A DNA stretch of 64,000 bases, from positions 1,922,001 through 1,986,000 of the forward strand of contig CM074695.1 of the NCBI GenBank assembly GCA_037367355.1, given 5' to 3'. The notes under the pieces were generated by a model that was not told the DNA's origin, did not search any database, and saw nothing but the letters and a program-made list of their open reading frames with translations. Source of the DNA: Neoscytalidium dimidiatum. Lineage: Eukaryota; Ascomycota; Dothideomycetes; Botryosphaeriales; Botryosphaeriaceae. The stretch's first letter is position 1, and every line of letters begins with the position of its first letter. The translations under genes were made by a program, and so were the position numbers. Shown here in pieces: positions 1-11,122 of this stretch.

Positions 1-431
1 AAGACTCGTTCGTTGCCGAGACACTGAAGACCGATCGGACCATACGCGGCTGGGTCACACAGCATCGCCTGCCCGTGCCGAACGAGAAGCCCTCAATTCG
101 CGAAATCCGCTCCTTCCTCGACCTCGGAGATGGACTCAACGGCTACCCGGCCACCATGCATGGCGGAATGATCGCTACCTTGCTGGACGAAGTCACCGGT
201 ATCCTGCTCACCAAGGCTACCGCTGAGGCAGGAGGCCTTACTGCCATGACTGCCTATCTCAACATCACCTACAAGAAGCCACTACCACTACCTGCCGTCA
301 TCCTCGCCATCGCCAAATTCACGAAGGCCGAGGGAAGGAAATATTACGTACGTGCTACTCTGGAAGACGGGAGAGGCCAAGTCTATGCTATTGGCGACGC
401 TTTGTTCGTGGAGGTAAAGCCTAAGATATGA
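1..431 (+). CDS. Hotdog-fold thioesterase (PaaI/4HBT-like), 5' end outside window
   Basis: The frame is open from base 3 and ends at TGA 429-431, giving about 142 visible codons. The start codon, and perhaps an upstream exon, lie before the window. The hallmark is HGGMIATLLDEVTG, the conserved helix of 4HBT/PaaI-like acyl-CoA thioesterases, where the HGG loop and the acidic D-E residues form the active site. It is followed by the strand pattern LNITYKKPLP typical of small fungal thioesterase-superfamily proteins. By family it should hydrolyse acyl-CoA or another thioester; the substrate cannot be read from the sequence. A GTG at 75-77 is in frame but is not a credible eukaryotic start, because the frame continues upstream with sensible codons. 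The gene runs tail-to-tail with the membrane-protein gene on the other strand. Confidence 0.8.
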   Translation, partial: DSFVAETLKTDRTIRGWVTQHRLPVPNEKPSIREIRSFLDLGDGLNGYPATMHGGMIATLLDEVTGILLTKATAEAGGLTAMTAYLNITYKKPLPLPAVILAIAKFTKAEGRKYYVRATLEDGRGQVYAIGDALFVEVKPKI

Positions 432-1040
432 CGAGGGGGAAGATTTGCATACGAACACTTACTGTACATATACCGTCCATTAGATATGCATGTAGAAGAG
501 TCTTAGACGGCACGAAGACATGTACTGACCTCCCAAATACCGGAGCTTAGAAGGAAGGGCCGCCCGGTCAATTAGACAACAACGTCGGCCAAATTCACCG
601 TCGTGAGGCCGCCGAAATGAATCACGCCGGGTGATCTCCATGTACTTGGCGAAGCTTATGTTAACTGCTCATGAGACGGAAGCAGTTTACATCATGGGTT
701 CTGGATTACTGTTTACTACGCCCCGAATAAGGGTATGCCACTGTGGTCTTAATGCGCATGTTGGCGTCTTGTCCAAACGGGAACAAGTCATAGACACGGT
801 TGAGCACTACAAACCGTATGCAACTATCATGAATGATTGAGGGATCCTTATTTTACATACGGTACCATCCAGCTCTATACGATCCCCAAGGACAAAGGAA
901 AATTTCGTTACGCTCAAAAGGACCTCCCGGACGTCGGAGCAGACTAAGAACCACACAACCTGGATATCATCATGCTTCAGTTGAACAATGAAACCACCAA
1001 CGCCTCATCAAGTTCAAACCCCTGGACAAACAACATCCAC
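432..1040. other. Tail-to-tail intergenic region
   Basis: This lies between the stop codons of the thioesterase (+) and the rhodopsin-like gene (-). It should hold both 3' UTRs. An open stretch at 631-840 starts with GTG and has no recognisable family. No RNA gene or repeat was seen. Confidence 0.6.
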
Positions 1041-2773
1041 TCAGTCCCTGAGCTCTATCGAGGGCTGCACGCGAACGGAATAGTCGACCGTCCGCACGAT
1101 GCCTTCCTCCGGGGGATGTATCGGGGTGTGTATCGTCTCGTTATCCCCATCGTGGCTGGACTTGGTGCTTTCGGGCGGCCCAACAATCCGCTCTTCGCTG
1201 TCCCAGCCGTCAGGGACACCCAGCGACATGTTCTGTATCCTGTACTCCCTCTCCTTATCCGTCCGGCTGCCACTGTGGTCCACGGCGCTCGGGCGGCGGT
1301 GCTCTCTCGAATTCAGGGGGATGGACCGGCTGTTGTATTTCGAGGAGTACTGCTTCTGTTTGCTGTAAGACCGGGACTTGCCCGACGAGAGAAAGTTCGG
1401 CACCACCCGTCTGGTCAGTCCGTTCATTGCTGGGGCGCAGGCCGCGATGATGGCTAGGTTGGCTTCGATTCCGGAGATGGTATAGCCGATGCCGTAACTG
1501 CGATCCTTGTTCTTGGGGCTAAACCGGTGGACGTAGATGCCAAAACGGGCAATGCTGACGGCGGTGACACTGGAAAGGAGGAAGGGTTAGAAAGGGAAGG
1601 GGAACCTTTGCGTATTGCAAGAGCTGGGATACGCACATCCAGCCGATGGAAAGAATAGCCCATACGGCAATCTTCTTTTTCTTCCGCATCTGCAGATCCT
1701 TGACCATGATCATCGGAATGATCAAAATCATCACATCCGTAAGCACCGCGATACCGGCCGCCGCAAGGAAAAATCCAACTTGGTCGATACAGTGGCCACC
1801 TTTGACTTCTTTCCCATTGAGCATCCCTTCCTCGTCGGCGCCGGCCGCCTTTTGCGCCGCCAGGTCCATGGCCGGGTAATCGTAGGTGTATCGCAATGGC
1901 GTGCATTGGAAGAGATCTGCGAAGAAAGTGCCAATCATGAGCGCGAGGTTAAATACGAACAACGCTTTCAACGACCAGTCGACCCTCCTGCGCTTGTCAT
2001 CGATGCGGAGGAGGAACAGGATGACGGAGGCCTTGACGATTGACAGGATAGGGTGATACAACAGTTGGTTCGCCAAGTTGTATCGTTGTCCAAGGATCTG
2101 TCTTTCAATCGACATCTTCGGGATATCAACGACATGATATCCTTGCATCGTCACTTTAGTATCTGGGAGGGAGTTTTAGCTTAAGCGGTAATGACCAATG
2201 CTAGCGTAGCCTAAAGCTGGGGCCGGTGAGGCGCTGAGTGACAGTGATCGCCAGCATGTGTCGGGCGTGGTTGGTACGTTGATTTAAGCTCATGAATTCT
2301 GCTTCGCACCACTCCCATGTGGTGGCATTGACTGGGGGCTGGTAGGGGTAAAGATGTCACTTACACATCCATACTGCATAAGTCTGGCCAACTACCAGCA
2401 ACTGTGCGACAGCCAAAGTCAGCTTGCGGCCCATTGGTTGCGCATCCGGGAGTTCTCACCCAAGCAATGAGGATAACCACGTCATCTGCGGAAGCGGTCA
2501 GCCTCGATAATCCACTGAACAGGTCTCGTTTGTGACCGGTGACCCATCAACCTGGTACCGGCTGGTGGCACTTGCGATCCAAGTGTGTCGACCGTCAGAG
2601 GCTAAAAACGAAATACTTTAAAAGAACGTACCTGCACCGAATAGCCTTGAGAGGTACTTGGAAGCTATCCTCATCCATAGCACTATGGTAGAAAGGATGG
2701 GGAAAATGAGGATGACAACGAAGGCGGACGTGTGTGCCCTCTTGGACTCGGCCAAGCTTTCAGAGTCGCTCAT
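1041..2773 (-). CDS. Seven-transmembrane Fung_rhodopsin (SAT4/PTH11-like) protein
   Basis: Six exons on the minus strand: 2773-2632, 2485-2460, 2401-2365, 2331-2278, 2162-1637 and 1569-1041. Together they encode 437 aa. The order matches fungal rhodopsin-domain proteins. A helix ([16 protein letters not shown]) is followed by the short DDVVILIAW segment, then a helix with VVGQTYAVW and an extracellular loop with W and C. Next come [24 protein letters not shown] (the family's Y-x-x-x-L-x-x-x-K-x-S-x-L signature), further helices, and IARFGIYV before a hydrophilic Ser/Arg-rich cytoplasmic tail of about 120 residues. It acts at a membrane. PTH11-related members are orphan GPCR-like sensors, but a sensing role here is inference. 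Introns are 57-115 nt, plus one of 67 nt. The small exons of 26, 37 and 54 nt are the least certain part. Start ATG is at 2771-2773. Confidence 0.8.
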
Positions 2774-4518
2774 CGCGGACGAACATCGCCGTGTGCAGGT
2801 CGACCGGGGCTTCGCTCAGCGAGGATTGGGGCTGCACAAGTAAAAGAACGAAGGATCGACGAGATCAGATCTGGCAGGCGAGCGAGGGTGTGGGCGGGGT
2901 GAAGAAGCAAGATGGTTCATGCCCGGGGGGACAGGCGTTGCACAGATGCGTTGATGGGAAACCGGCCCTGCTTCGAGACGGTACGAAGTACGGCGCAGCC
3001 GGCCATCTCGCCATTTCGCCAGAACGATCAAAGGGACAGCCAGCCAGTCAGCCAGCCAGCCAGCCAGCCCGCAGGACCTGTCAGTCCTGACTCTCGTCGG
3101 CTGTTTCTCATCTGTCCGAACGGGTTACTTCGTAGTCGATCAGCAGACTAAGCGAGGGTTCTCTCGTATTTGGCGCCGGCTTGGTCTCTTCCCCTTACGC
3201 AAGGCTTCCAGCTCTCCCACGTTCCCGTGGCTGCGGACACGGACCGGGGGTATTTCCCGAGAATATTCACACCACAGCTGAGTCGCGGCGGGCGGAGCAA
3301 TCGCCGCTATTGTGGAGTCCCGCGAGACTAGCTGCCCGCACGAGATGCAGATATACAAACCGCCTGCGCCGCTCAACGGCTTCTGCAAACGGCTCGAAAC
3401 CGGCAAGGGGCCGGCATGCGGAGAGCAGCGGCGCCGAGACTCATGTCTTCTGTTTGTCCTGCGCGGGACGGCAGCAGCGTACGAAAACCGGCAGACGTCC
3501 GGGGCGGGACGCAGCGGCTCGGTCTTGGCGCCTATGCCGGAGCGGGATCGGGCGGTGCGCACGAGGGTTTTTGCGGTTTGCGGGAGTGGGGGCATGACCG
3601 TGTTTTCCGCACGGAGATCAGCAGTGATCAAAGACTTCCCCCCGGGCCCTCAGGCCCCATTTCCCTGCCGCGCCGCAAGCGACGAGGATAAATCGACTTC
3701 CCCTCCCACGACACGCGGTGAAGAGGAGGCAGGGGCTCCAGATTGCCGACCCCTCCGTGAGCCGTTTCACTCGCATACATCGGCCCATATCCGGCTCGTC
3801 GAATCTCGGGGGGGACCTTTTTTATTTTATTTTTTTGACAACGCGGCAGCGGCGCTGGCCACTCAGCCTCACCCGTACCCCGGCCTCGTCGACTGCGCGG
3901 TGCCGTCCGCTAGGCCGCGACCAGCAATGATCTGTTCCCTAAACCGGCGCATTGTTCTCGCGGCGACTCAAGGTCCGCGCGTACTTGGGCAATGTTACGT
4001 GCCCATCGTCCTGGGTTGTGACTCGATTCCGCGCTGCCGGGGCGTCGCTTCCAGCTCGCGGAGAAATCCTGACGGAAAGTGTGGTGGTGGGTTACCCGGC
4101 GTGGCGGTAGTCCTTCAATCGTAGAATTGCCCTCTTCTTGCCAGGAAAATAAGCACGGGAAGACCCGCCTCAATCTCTTTTCTGCCTGGAAGCTGTATAG
4201 CCCGGCCAAAATGACCGGAACGGCCGTCGTGTTTAAGGGGCCCGGCCCATCATAAGGCTGCCATATACCTGGCATCCTGTCTGATCCCCTCTCTCTCCAT
4301 TCAGCCCGCCGTTTGCTGTTAGTCCGTTCCCTTCAGCAGGGCGTCTGCCGTTCGTTTCCCTTTTCGTTCCCCACCCCCCCTACCGTGGGAAGAACTCTAT
4401 TCCAACACGCCTCGCTACCCTCCCGTTCCCCTGACCCAGAGCGCGGTGTCGATTCGAGCCCGAGCTGGTCTCGACAAAACTCGCGTATCGGTTAATTCTG
4501 GCGCAATCGCGTAGCAAG
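2774..4518. other. Divergent intergenic region between rhodopsin-like and BBE genes
   Basis: About 1.75 kb separates the divergent start codons at 2773 (-) and 4519 (+). Long open stretches here (for example 3312-4124) are GC-rich frames on both strands with no family resemblance. A CAGC tandem repeat lies near 3037-3070. No gene is supported. Confidence 0.5.
3037..3070. repeat. CAGC tetranucleotide microsatellite
   Basis: About eight CAGC units, with one unit changed to CAGT, in non-coding DNA between two divergent genes. Confidence 0.85.
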
Positions 4519-6546
4519 ATGATGGGCCTTCCTCGGCTCCCGTCTCTGCTCAGTGGCGCGCTGCTGCTCGCCGCCGCCGGCAACAACCCCGTGATCGCGT
4601 CGCGAGCGGTCGACCTGTTCGATTGGGAGAAGATCCAGCTCGACGACGCTGCACTGCACGGTACGCTCACCGTCCGCGGTCTGGACGATGGCCCGGCCCG
4701 CCGCGCCGCGAACTCGTCCTGCAAGGTCTTCCCCGGCGACGCCGAGTGGCCGTCGGACGGCCAATGGTCCGCTCTGAACGAGACGGTGGAGGGTGCCCTG
4801 ATCAAGTCCGTGCCGCATGCCAGCGTCTGCTACGAGGGACCGTACTACGACGAAGCTGCGTGTGCCACCATCACGGCCAACTGGACGAACTCCTACCTTC
4901 AGTGAGTGATACCTGACCGAGCGGTGCTGACACAGTCCTCCTCCTCCGGACAAGGTGCTGACAGCACGTGACAGCGACAATGACCCGATCGAGATGCTCA
5001 GCCCTGTCTACCAGGGACTGACGTGCCAGCCCCCGTCGTTGTACGTAGGGGGCATCAACTCTGGAAACTGCACACTGGGAGGCTTCCCGGCGTATGCTGT
5101 CGCGGCCACCAACGTGAAGCAGATCCAGGCGGCCGTGAAGTTCGCCAAGGAGAACGGCATCCGCTTCGTCATCAAAAACACCGGCCATGACTTCTCCGGA
5201 AAGTCCGGCGGTGCTGGCGCCCTGTCCGTCTGGACGAAGAATCTGAAGGGCATCACCTATGAGGAGAACTACGTCGACGAGGGCACCGGCTATTCCGGCC
5301 CGGCGTTCAAGGCTGGCTCCGGTGTGCGCGCGTGGGAGATCTACGAGGCTGCTCACGAACAGGGCAAGGTCGTTGTGGGCGGTGAGGGCCAGGTGAGTAC
5401 TTCCGATACAATCCCATTGGAAAAAGCGTCAAAGGCTAATTTCGTAATCAGACCGTGGGAGTCATGGGCGGCTACCTCCAGGGCGGTGGCCATTCGCCCC
5501 TTAGCTCCCTCTATGGCATGGGTGCCGATCAGGTTCTCTCCCTCGAAGTGGTCCTGGCGAACGGCACGTTCGTCACGGCCTCCTCCTCTGAGAATCCCGA
5601 TCTCTTCTGGGCCCTCAAGGGCGGTGGTGGCGCCACGTACGGCATTGTGACTTCCGTGACCGTCAAGGCCTGGCCTGACTTGCAGGTCACCGGCAGCAAA
5701 TTCTCCTGGACATCTGCCAACATCAGCAACGAAACTTTCTGGGCTGGCGTCCGCTCCTACCTCAACTACTTCCCCGAGAATGCGGACAACCAACAGACAT
5801 ACAGCTACTGGTTCATCATCCAGCTCGGCGGCGGCGTCAAGCAATTCCTCATGCAGCCGTTCTTCGCCCCCAACAAGACGCTCGCCGAGACGCAGGCTAT
5901 CCTGGACCCCTGGTTCGCCGACCTGAAGGCGCTAGGTATTAACTTCACGCCGCGCACGACGCATTACGACAACTTCTACGACGCTTGGCTCGCAGAGTTC
6001 CCATTGGAGGTGGTTCAAAAGACCCACGTTGCCACCGGCAGCCGCCTCTTCCCGCGTAGCTCCTGGCAGGACGAGAGCGCCCTGAACGCGACTTTCGACG
6101 CCATCCGGGCGTCGTCGGATGCGGGCAACACCATCATTGCGTTCAACATGGCACCAAAGCTGCATCCCTCCAACGCCGAGAACAGCGTTAACCCGGCGTG
6201 GCGCAACACGTTGATGCACGCGCTGCAGAGCGTCAACTGGCAGAACAACAGCACCCGGGAAGAGATCATGGAGCGCCGTACCTGGTTCAACGACGTTGCC
6301 ATGAAGCGCTGGATCGACGTTAGCCCGGGAGCGGGCTGCTATCTCGGCGAGAGCAACCGCATGGAGAGCATCTGGAAGCAGTCCTTCTACGGCGACTACT
6401 ACGACCGTCTGCTCGAGATCAAGAAGCAGGTCGATCCGGATGATGTCTTCTGGGCTGCGACTGCCGTCGGCAGCGATGCGTGGGCCGTCGACAGCGTGGA
6501 CGGGCTGCCGAATGAGAACGGTCGGTTATGCCGGACGGGTGCATGA
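4519..6546 (+). CDS. Secreted FAD-linked oxidase, BBE-like (FAD_binding_4 + BBE domain)
   Basis: Three exons (4519-4901, 4975-5392, 5452-6546) encode 631 aa. Two ATGs in tandem open the gene, followed by a hydrophobic signal peptide of about 25 residues. Residues about 150-330 form the PCMH-type FAD-binding domain. KNTGHDFSGKSGG supplies the histidine expected to carry the covalent 8-alpha-FAD, and TVGVMGGYLQGGGHSPLS is the second cofactor loop. In bicovalent berberine-bridge enzymes a Cys sits two residues before TVG; here that position is Gly, so attachment is probably through His alone. The C-terminal BBE motif is YDRLLEIKKQVDPDDVFW. Several N-x-S/T sequons fit secretion. The family oxidises carbohydrates or secondary metabolites; the substrate is unknown. 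No biosynthetic cluster surrounds it. Confidence 0.9.
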
Positions 6547-8750
6547 AGAGATGAACCAAAAGAACAAATATGTGCTTTGTTATAATTCGCTTCGGTTAGT
6601 AAATATTCCGTACAGCTCGAACTAGCTTGATAGTCATTATTAGCGCGTCGCCGCAATGCCGCGGTTCACGCGACGGGTCTGAGGTAATCGTTATCAGAAC
6701 CAGACATGCCCCACGCTGGAGAGGTTAAAAAAAAAAAAAAGAAAGAACGTGACATGATCTGAAGGCGTGATCATAGCCGGGATAATTGTTAAAAGTACCC
6801 AACGGGGCGGTTGCCCTACTGTTGCCGCCCCCGGTCGATTACGACGTAACGCAAAAAGTCCAGAACCCAAGAACACAGAACGGTGGGACCCACCTATTTC
6901 TGAAACGTCGATGCGAACCAAGTGCTGAGAAGATCTATCTAAATTGCTTTTGTTTATAGCTTTGAGGTCTCCTTGATTGGGTAGGGATCGCTGGCGCGGC
7001 CCAGGGATATTGCAGCAACAACACCACGGAGAAAGGAGAATTGGGTGTGGAGATACGTCAGGGGCTCGCGTGGCTGGCTAGCTTCCCACGCTGGTGTCCG
7101 TCAGCGCTCAGGAGGGGGCCAGGAGGCCGGGCGTTTGGGCGAAGGCATGCAGTTGGAACAGTGGTTGACTAACGGCGTCCGCCGCCGATCAACAACGCTG
7201 TTGGTCTCGACGAACGGCTCCCCATGGCGGAGAACGCTCCGTGACGTCGACAGCACACGCGGGGGTTGCAGGAAAGCAGAATCAGGGACGGACGCAGCAT
7301 CATACGAACACGAAGGACTCCGGTAGACAGAGCCCGGTAGCGGACATGGGTTATTTCCAGAAAGTTTAACTGTCCTCACGGCCCCATTCTTGGCTCTACA
7401 GGGAGGCTCGCGGTGTTGCACCCGTCGAGCAGGAAGGCCAGACAAAAGATTAAAAAGGCGAGACAAGCCGCTAATCCAAGGGAACCAACGTCAAGCGCCG
7501 GAAGGGCGGCCCAGGAACAGCAGGCCCAAGCCTCAGCGATCTCCGATTCACTTCTGAAGCAGCGCGTCTTTTTGACGCCCTCGCCCAGTGCCGCGCTCCG
7601 CCCGGGCCTGCCACCCCCCGGTAGCGCGGTGGGACGCGGTTTACGCGTTCTGCCAAGCGCGGTCAGGCTCAGATCAGATTCGATGGCGGCATGCGGGTGA
7701 TGACGAAGGGCCTGTGCTTGTCGGCGGCCTGTAGGCTGTTGCTGCTGGCTGGTTGGCTAGTTGGCTGGCGGCCTGCAGCGCATTTGCGGTCCTGCTGCCT
7801 CGCGTGGAGCGCGGTGCAGCGCAGTGCAGGGCCGCGCAGGGCATGGGCAGTGTGCAACTCAGCCGTACCTGAGCACAGTCAGCACCCAAAGAGCAGGCGA
7901 AACGCGAACGTCAAACAGAGAGCGAGTGGTGACTGTTTGATAGGTGCAGCTGATGGGCTTGGAACATTGGAGCTTGGGGCAGGTGATGACGCGCAACATC
8001 TGGTGGTAAGCCCGGCGGCGGGCGAGAGGCGAGCGGCGGGGAGCGAGGGCGAAGGCGAGGTCCGCGCCGCAAGCGGCAAAAACGCCTTTAGCAAGAGAGG
8101 ACAAGCATAGGCAGGCGCCGGCAAGCGGGGAGGCGGGCGGCAGAGAGGGCGAGGGCGAGGGCGAGGGCGAGGGCGAGAGCGTGGATGTGGGCTGTGGTTG
8201 TGCAACGCAACAGGCGATCTGGCGATTGGGGAGGGGGGGTGGGCTTGTTCGGTGCAGCAGTCTGGTCGCCAGGTTGCCGCCATTGCGCGCCATGCCGGCA
8301 GCTGGCGGGCCACGTGCGACGCTGGCGGTGCCTGCCCGATTGGGCGCGTGCTGGCGGGGGACGTTTCGCTCGCATCCATGCCTGCGGCCTCTTGCACACG
8401 CCTCGACCGTCTGATCAGTGCCAGCACGCAACACATCCGCGCCCCGCCGCCTGATTGGCGTGGCGTCGCAGCCGCAGGATTTGTCCAAAACCGCGTTAAA
8501 ACTTGAGCCTTGCCCGCCCAGCTACCATGCTCCTCTTGTCACACATCATCCTGACAGCCCCGCCGCCCGCTCTCCATATAATTCTTCTTGGATGCCGCCC
8601 CAGACGCTTCCGGCTTTTCCGACTCCTTCAGCCTGCACCTTCTTGAGCCCCCTTCTTCACGGCCAGCACGGTGCCAGCGGCCTGGATGCGCCCAGCCGGC
8701 AGACAACCCTCGCTTGATGACGCGCCTGGCATGCTAGAAAAAGGCCGTTG
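6547..8750. other. Intergenic region, no gene recognised
   Basis: About 2.2 kb follows the BBE gene. It holds an A14 run at 6727-6740, a GGGCGA hexanucleotide repeat at about 8143-8179, and many short GC-rich open stretches on both strands that resemble no family. It probably contains the BBE 3' UTR and the promoter of the 8.75-kb gene. Confidence 0.5.
8143..8179. repeat. GGGCGA hexanucleotide repeat
   Basis: About six tandem GGGCGA units in non-coding DNA, roughly 570 bp upstream of the Q/H-repeat gene, which itself carries a hexanucleotide repeat. Confidence 0.85.
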
Positions 8751-9995
8751 ATGTCCTCCTCCGCCCCGCATCCGAAATCCAGCCTGCTGGCGAACCAGCA
8801 CCAGCACCAGCACCAGCACCAGCACCAGCACCAGCACCAAAATCCGAAACACCCCGCTAACCATCGCGCCGCCCCCTGTCTCCCCTCCGCCACTTGCCTC
8901 CAACAACGACGTGGCCAACAACAACAACAACAACAACAACAACATGGCCAGCAGCAGAACAAGCAACAGCAAACGCAAAACCAACAGCCCTCCCCCTTCC
9001 TCCGCCTCCCCTCGGAGATCCGCCTCCTCATCTACTCCTACCTCCTGCCCCACAACCAAGACATCACCTTCCACCCGCTCGCGCGCAAGCACCCGGCCAC
9101 CGGCGCGCCCGTCGCCGCCCACTCCGTCCAGATCCCGGGCGTCTGGGCCTCCATCGGCATCTGGACCAGCCTGCTGCGCACCTGCCGCCAGCTGCACGCC
9201 GAGGGCGCCGACGCCCTGTACGGCGGCAACCGCTTCCACTTCTCGCTGACGTGCCGGGAGCGCGTGTGGGCCTTCACCTCGTCGCCGTCGCCGCCCCCGC
9301 ATAGGGACGGGGACGGGGACGGCGGCGGCGGCGGCGGCGGCAGGGTAAGAGGAGGATGGGGAGGAGGAGCACGAGCTGGTGGTGATGTTCACGCACTCAA
9401 CACGCCCTACGCGCGGGGCCTGCCCGTCAACACGCTCAGGACGTCCGGCATCGGCGCGAGCGCCCTGCGCCGCATGCGGAGCGTGACGCTTCGCATCGAG
9501 GAGGACTTGAGCCGCCCGGACAGCTATCGTCGCGTGCAGACGTGGCTTCGGGAGATGGTGGACGGGTTGAACGGGGGCGAAGATGAAGGGGAACGTTCAG
9601 TAAGAGGAAGGGCTCCCGCCCACTGTTTACAGGAGTTACGGATAGAACTTGTCACCGGCGTTTTCAGGTATAGCGGCTTCCCGAGTTTCACGGACAGTGT
9701 GTTTTGGGAGTTTTTGCCCGAGAAGAACGGTGATGTGGGCGCGCAGTGGCAGTTTGTGCTGGAACCCTTGGCACGGTTGAAGGGCATCAGGGAGGTGGAC
9801 GTAAGAGGGCATTTGAAGCCCGATTTCGCCAAAAAATTGGCGGAAATCATGATGGTCAGGCATCAAGGCGACGAAGACGCCATGGAGGGAATTGAGTACG
9901 GCGTGCAAACGGTAGCGAGGAAAAGCGGGACGGTGACGAGGAGTACGCGCAGATTCTACGAACCGGAGCTGGACTGGCAGCTTGAAGAGGGCTGA
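8751..9995 (+). CDS. 2EXR-like fungal protein with QH and poly-Q tracts
   Basis: A single open frame of 414 aa from ATG 8751 to TGA 9993-9995. The first 80 residues are low complexity: seven QH dipeptides encoded by a CAGCAC repeat, then glutamine runs (CAA/CAG). The conserved part begins with FLRLPSEIRLLIYSYLLP, the F-box-like opening of the fungal 2EXR / LPxEIRxxIY family. It continues with TSLLRTCRQLHAEGADALYG, the usual second motif. The function of these proteins is unknown. A poly-Gly/Arg stretch follows at about residues 190-215. A GTAAGA near 9343 could be a donor, because just downstream another frame reads EEEHELVVMF, but the uninterrupted frame is preferred. The C-terminus (residues 230-414) carries no motif I recognise. 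Confidence 0.7.
   Translation: MSSSAPHPKSSLLANQHQHQHQHQHQHQHQNPKHPANHRAAPCLPSATCLQQRRGQQQQQQQQQHGQQQNKQQQTQNQQPSPFLRLPSEIRLLIYSYLLPHNQDITFHPLARKHPATGAPVAAHSVQIPGVWASIGIWTSLLRTCRQLHAEGADALYGGNRFHFSLTCRERVWAFTSSPSPPPHRDGDGDGGGGGGGRVRGGWGGGARAGGDVHALNTPYARGLPVNTLRTSGIGASALRRMRSVTLRIEEDLSRPDSYRRVQTWLREMVDGLNGGEDEGERSVRGRAPAHCLQELRIELVTGVFRYSGFPSFTDSVFWEFLPEKNGDVGAQWQFVLEPLARLKGIREVDVRGHLKPDFAKKLAEIMMVRHQGDEDAMEGIEYGVQTVARKSGTVTRSTRRFYEPELDWQLEEG
8796..8838 (+). repeat. CAGCAC repeat encoding (QH)n
   Basis: Seven tandem CAGCAC units inside the coding region of the 2EXR-like gene. Copy changes would keep the frame and only lengthen or shorten the QH tract. Confidence 0.9.
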
Positions 9996-11122
9996 GCGGG
10001 GACCGAAAAGGCTGGGTTTCTACCCGGGGATGTTGATCCAACCCACATACAGCCCAGACGACCCGGGACGGATCCTAGACGTGGGTCGGCGACGACTTTA
10101 TTTCAATTTTTGCCCTTTCTACGGCTCTATACCCATTTCCACGTTCAAATGTATGTTCAACGCTACCTCGTCATAGGGTTTCGGCCAGAAATGCTGATGG
10201 TATTGCTTTTACAGCGGCATGCATAGGTAATCCCAGTAATACCTGGTCGTTGGAATAGCACGCCATGCGCCAGCATTACTCGGAGGTCTCCCAACAGAAT
10301 CGGATGGAGCCACTAATCCCGCGAAGATAAGCCAGCATTATCGAGCTGCTGCTTGTAGTAATTAATTGACACGCGGACAACGCACGATGACCCAATCTCT
10401 CGGCGATGCGCAAGAGACGCATGCAAATTTGTGCCGCAAGGCGCCCGTATCGTTGTTTGTCAGGCAGCCGCGCCAAGGTATAGTAGCAGAAAGGATCCGT
10501 TTCTTCTTTGACGTCGGTAGGCCCCCTAGGACCGCGGGTACCTCGTCAGCGAACATGGGTATTACTGCAACCTAATCGCCCCAGCAGCGTGGTTCGGCTG
10601 CAGGGGCAGGCAGAACAGGTGCAAGAGGTGACAAAGCCTGAAGGATCACTGTGTGCGCCCCAAAGAGTCCTGCGCTATGGAGGAAAGAGGGTTAGCCACT
10701 TTTGGCGGTCCCACATGCTTGGCTCAAATAGTCTGCACAACCGGGGTGTTGGCGGCTGCCCCTGTCCTGCTGAAAATATCCGTTGCACAAAGGAGCTAAT
10801 CAATTCTTAATGTCTTGGTCTGATTAGTTGGCTCCTAGTCGTTCTGATGTCATGTCATCCCTTATTCGCCGATTGCTTCGGACGAGATTTCCTGGGACTG
10901 GGATCGCGCGGTCCGAGACCAGCCTCTTCCGGGTTCTAAGATGTCTTCAAGGTCATGATCGGCCGAATAAGGATGGAGCCGTTCCAAAAAAAATTGTATC
11001 TCCCTGGTCGTAGGATGAAGGATCAACAGTGATTTTTCTTGTCTTTGTTCCTTGCGACTCCTTCGAGGCACATGCGGGGACTCTTCAATAATTCTCTTCT
11101 TTTTTCGCCGAGGATGTAACAG
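9996..11122. other. Tail-to-tail intergenic region
   Basis: About 1.1 kb between the stop codons of the 2EXR-like gene (+) and the DUF1769 gene (-). Only short open stretches without family resemblance were found. No RNA gene was seen. Confidence 0.5.

Noticed and set aside
631..840. 69-codon frame downstream of the thioesterase
   Set aside because: Starts at GTG, has no conserved sequence and lies in a 3' flank.
3312..4124. 270-codon open frame on the plus strand
   Set aside because: No family resemblance; overlaps equally long frames on the other strand; GC-rich promoter DNA often stays open by chance.
4440..4470. Possible tRNA B-box (GATTCGAGCC)
   Set aside because: No matching acceptor, D and anticodon stems around it; it lies in the 5' flank of the BBE gene.
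4519..6546. Secondary-metabolite cluster around the BBE-type oxidase
   Set aside because: No PKS, NRPS, terpene synthase, P450 or transporter nearby; neighbours are a membrane protein and a 2EXR-like gene.
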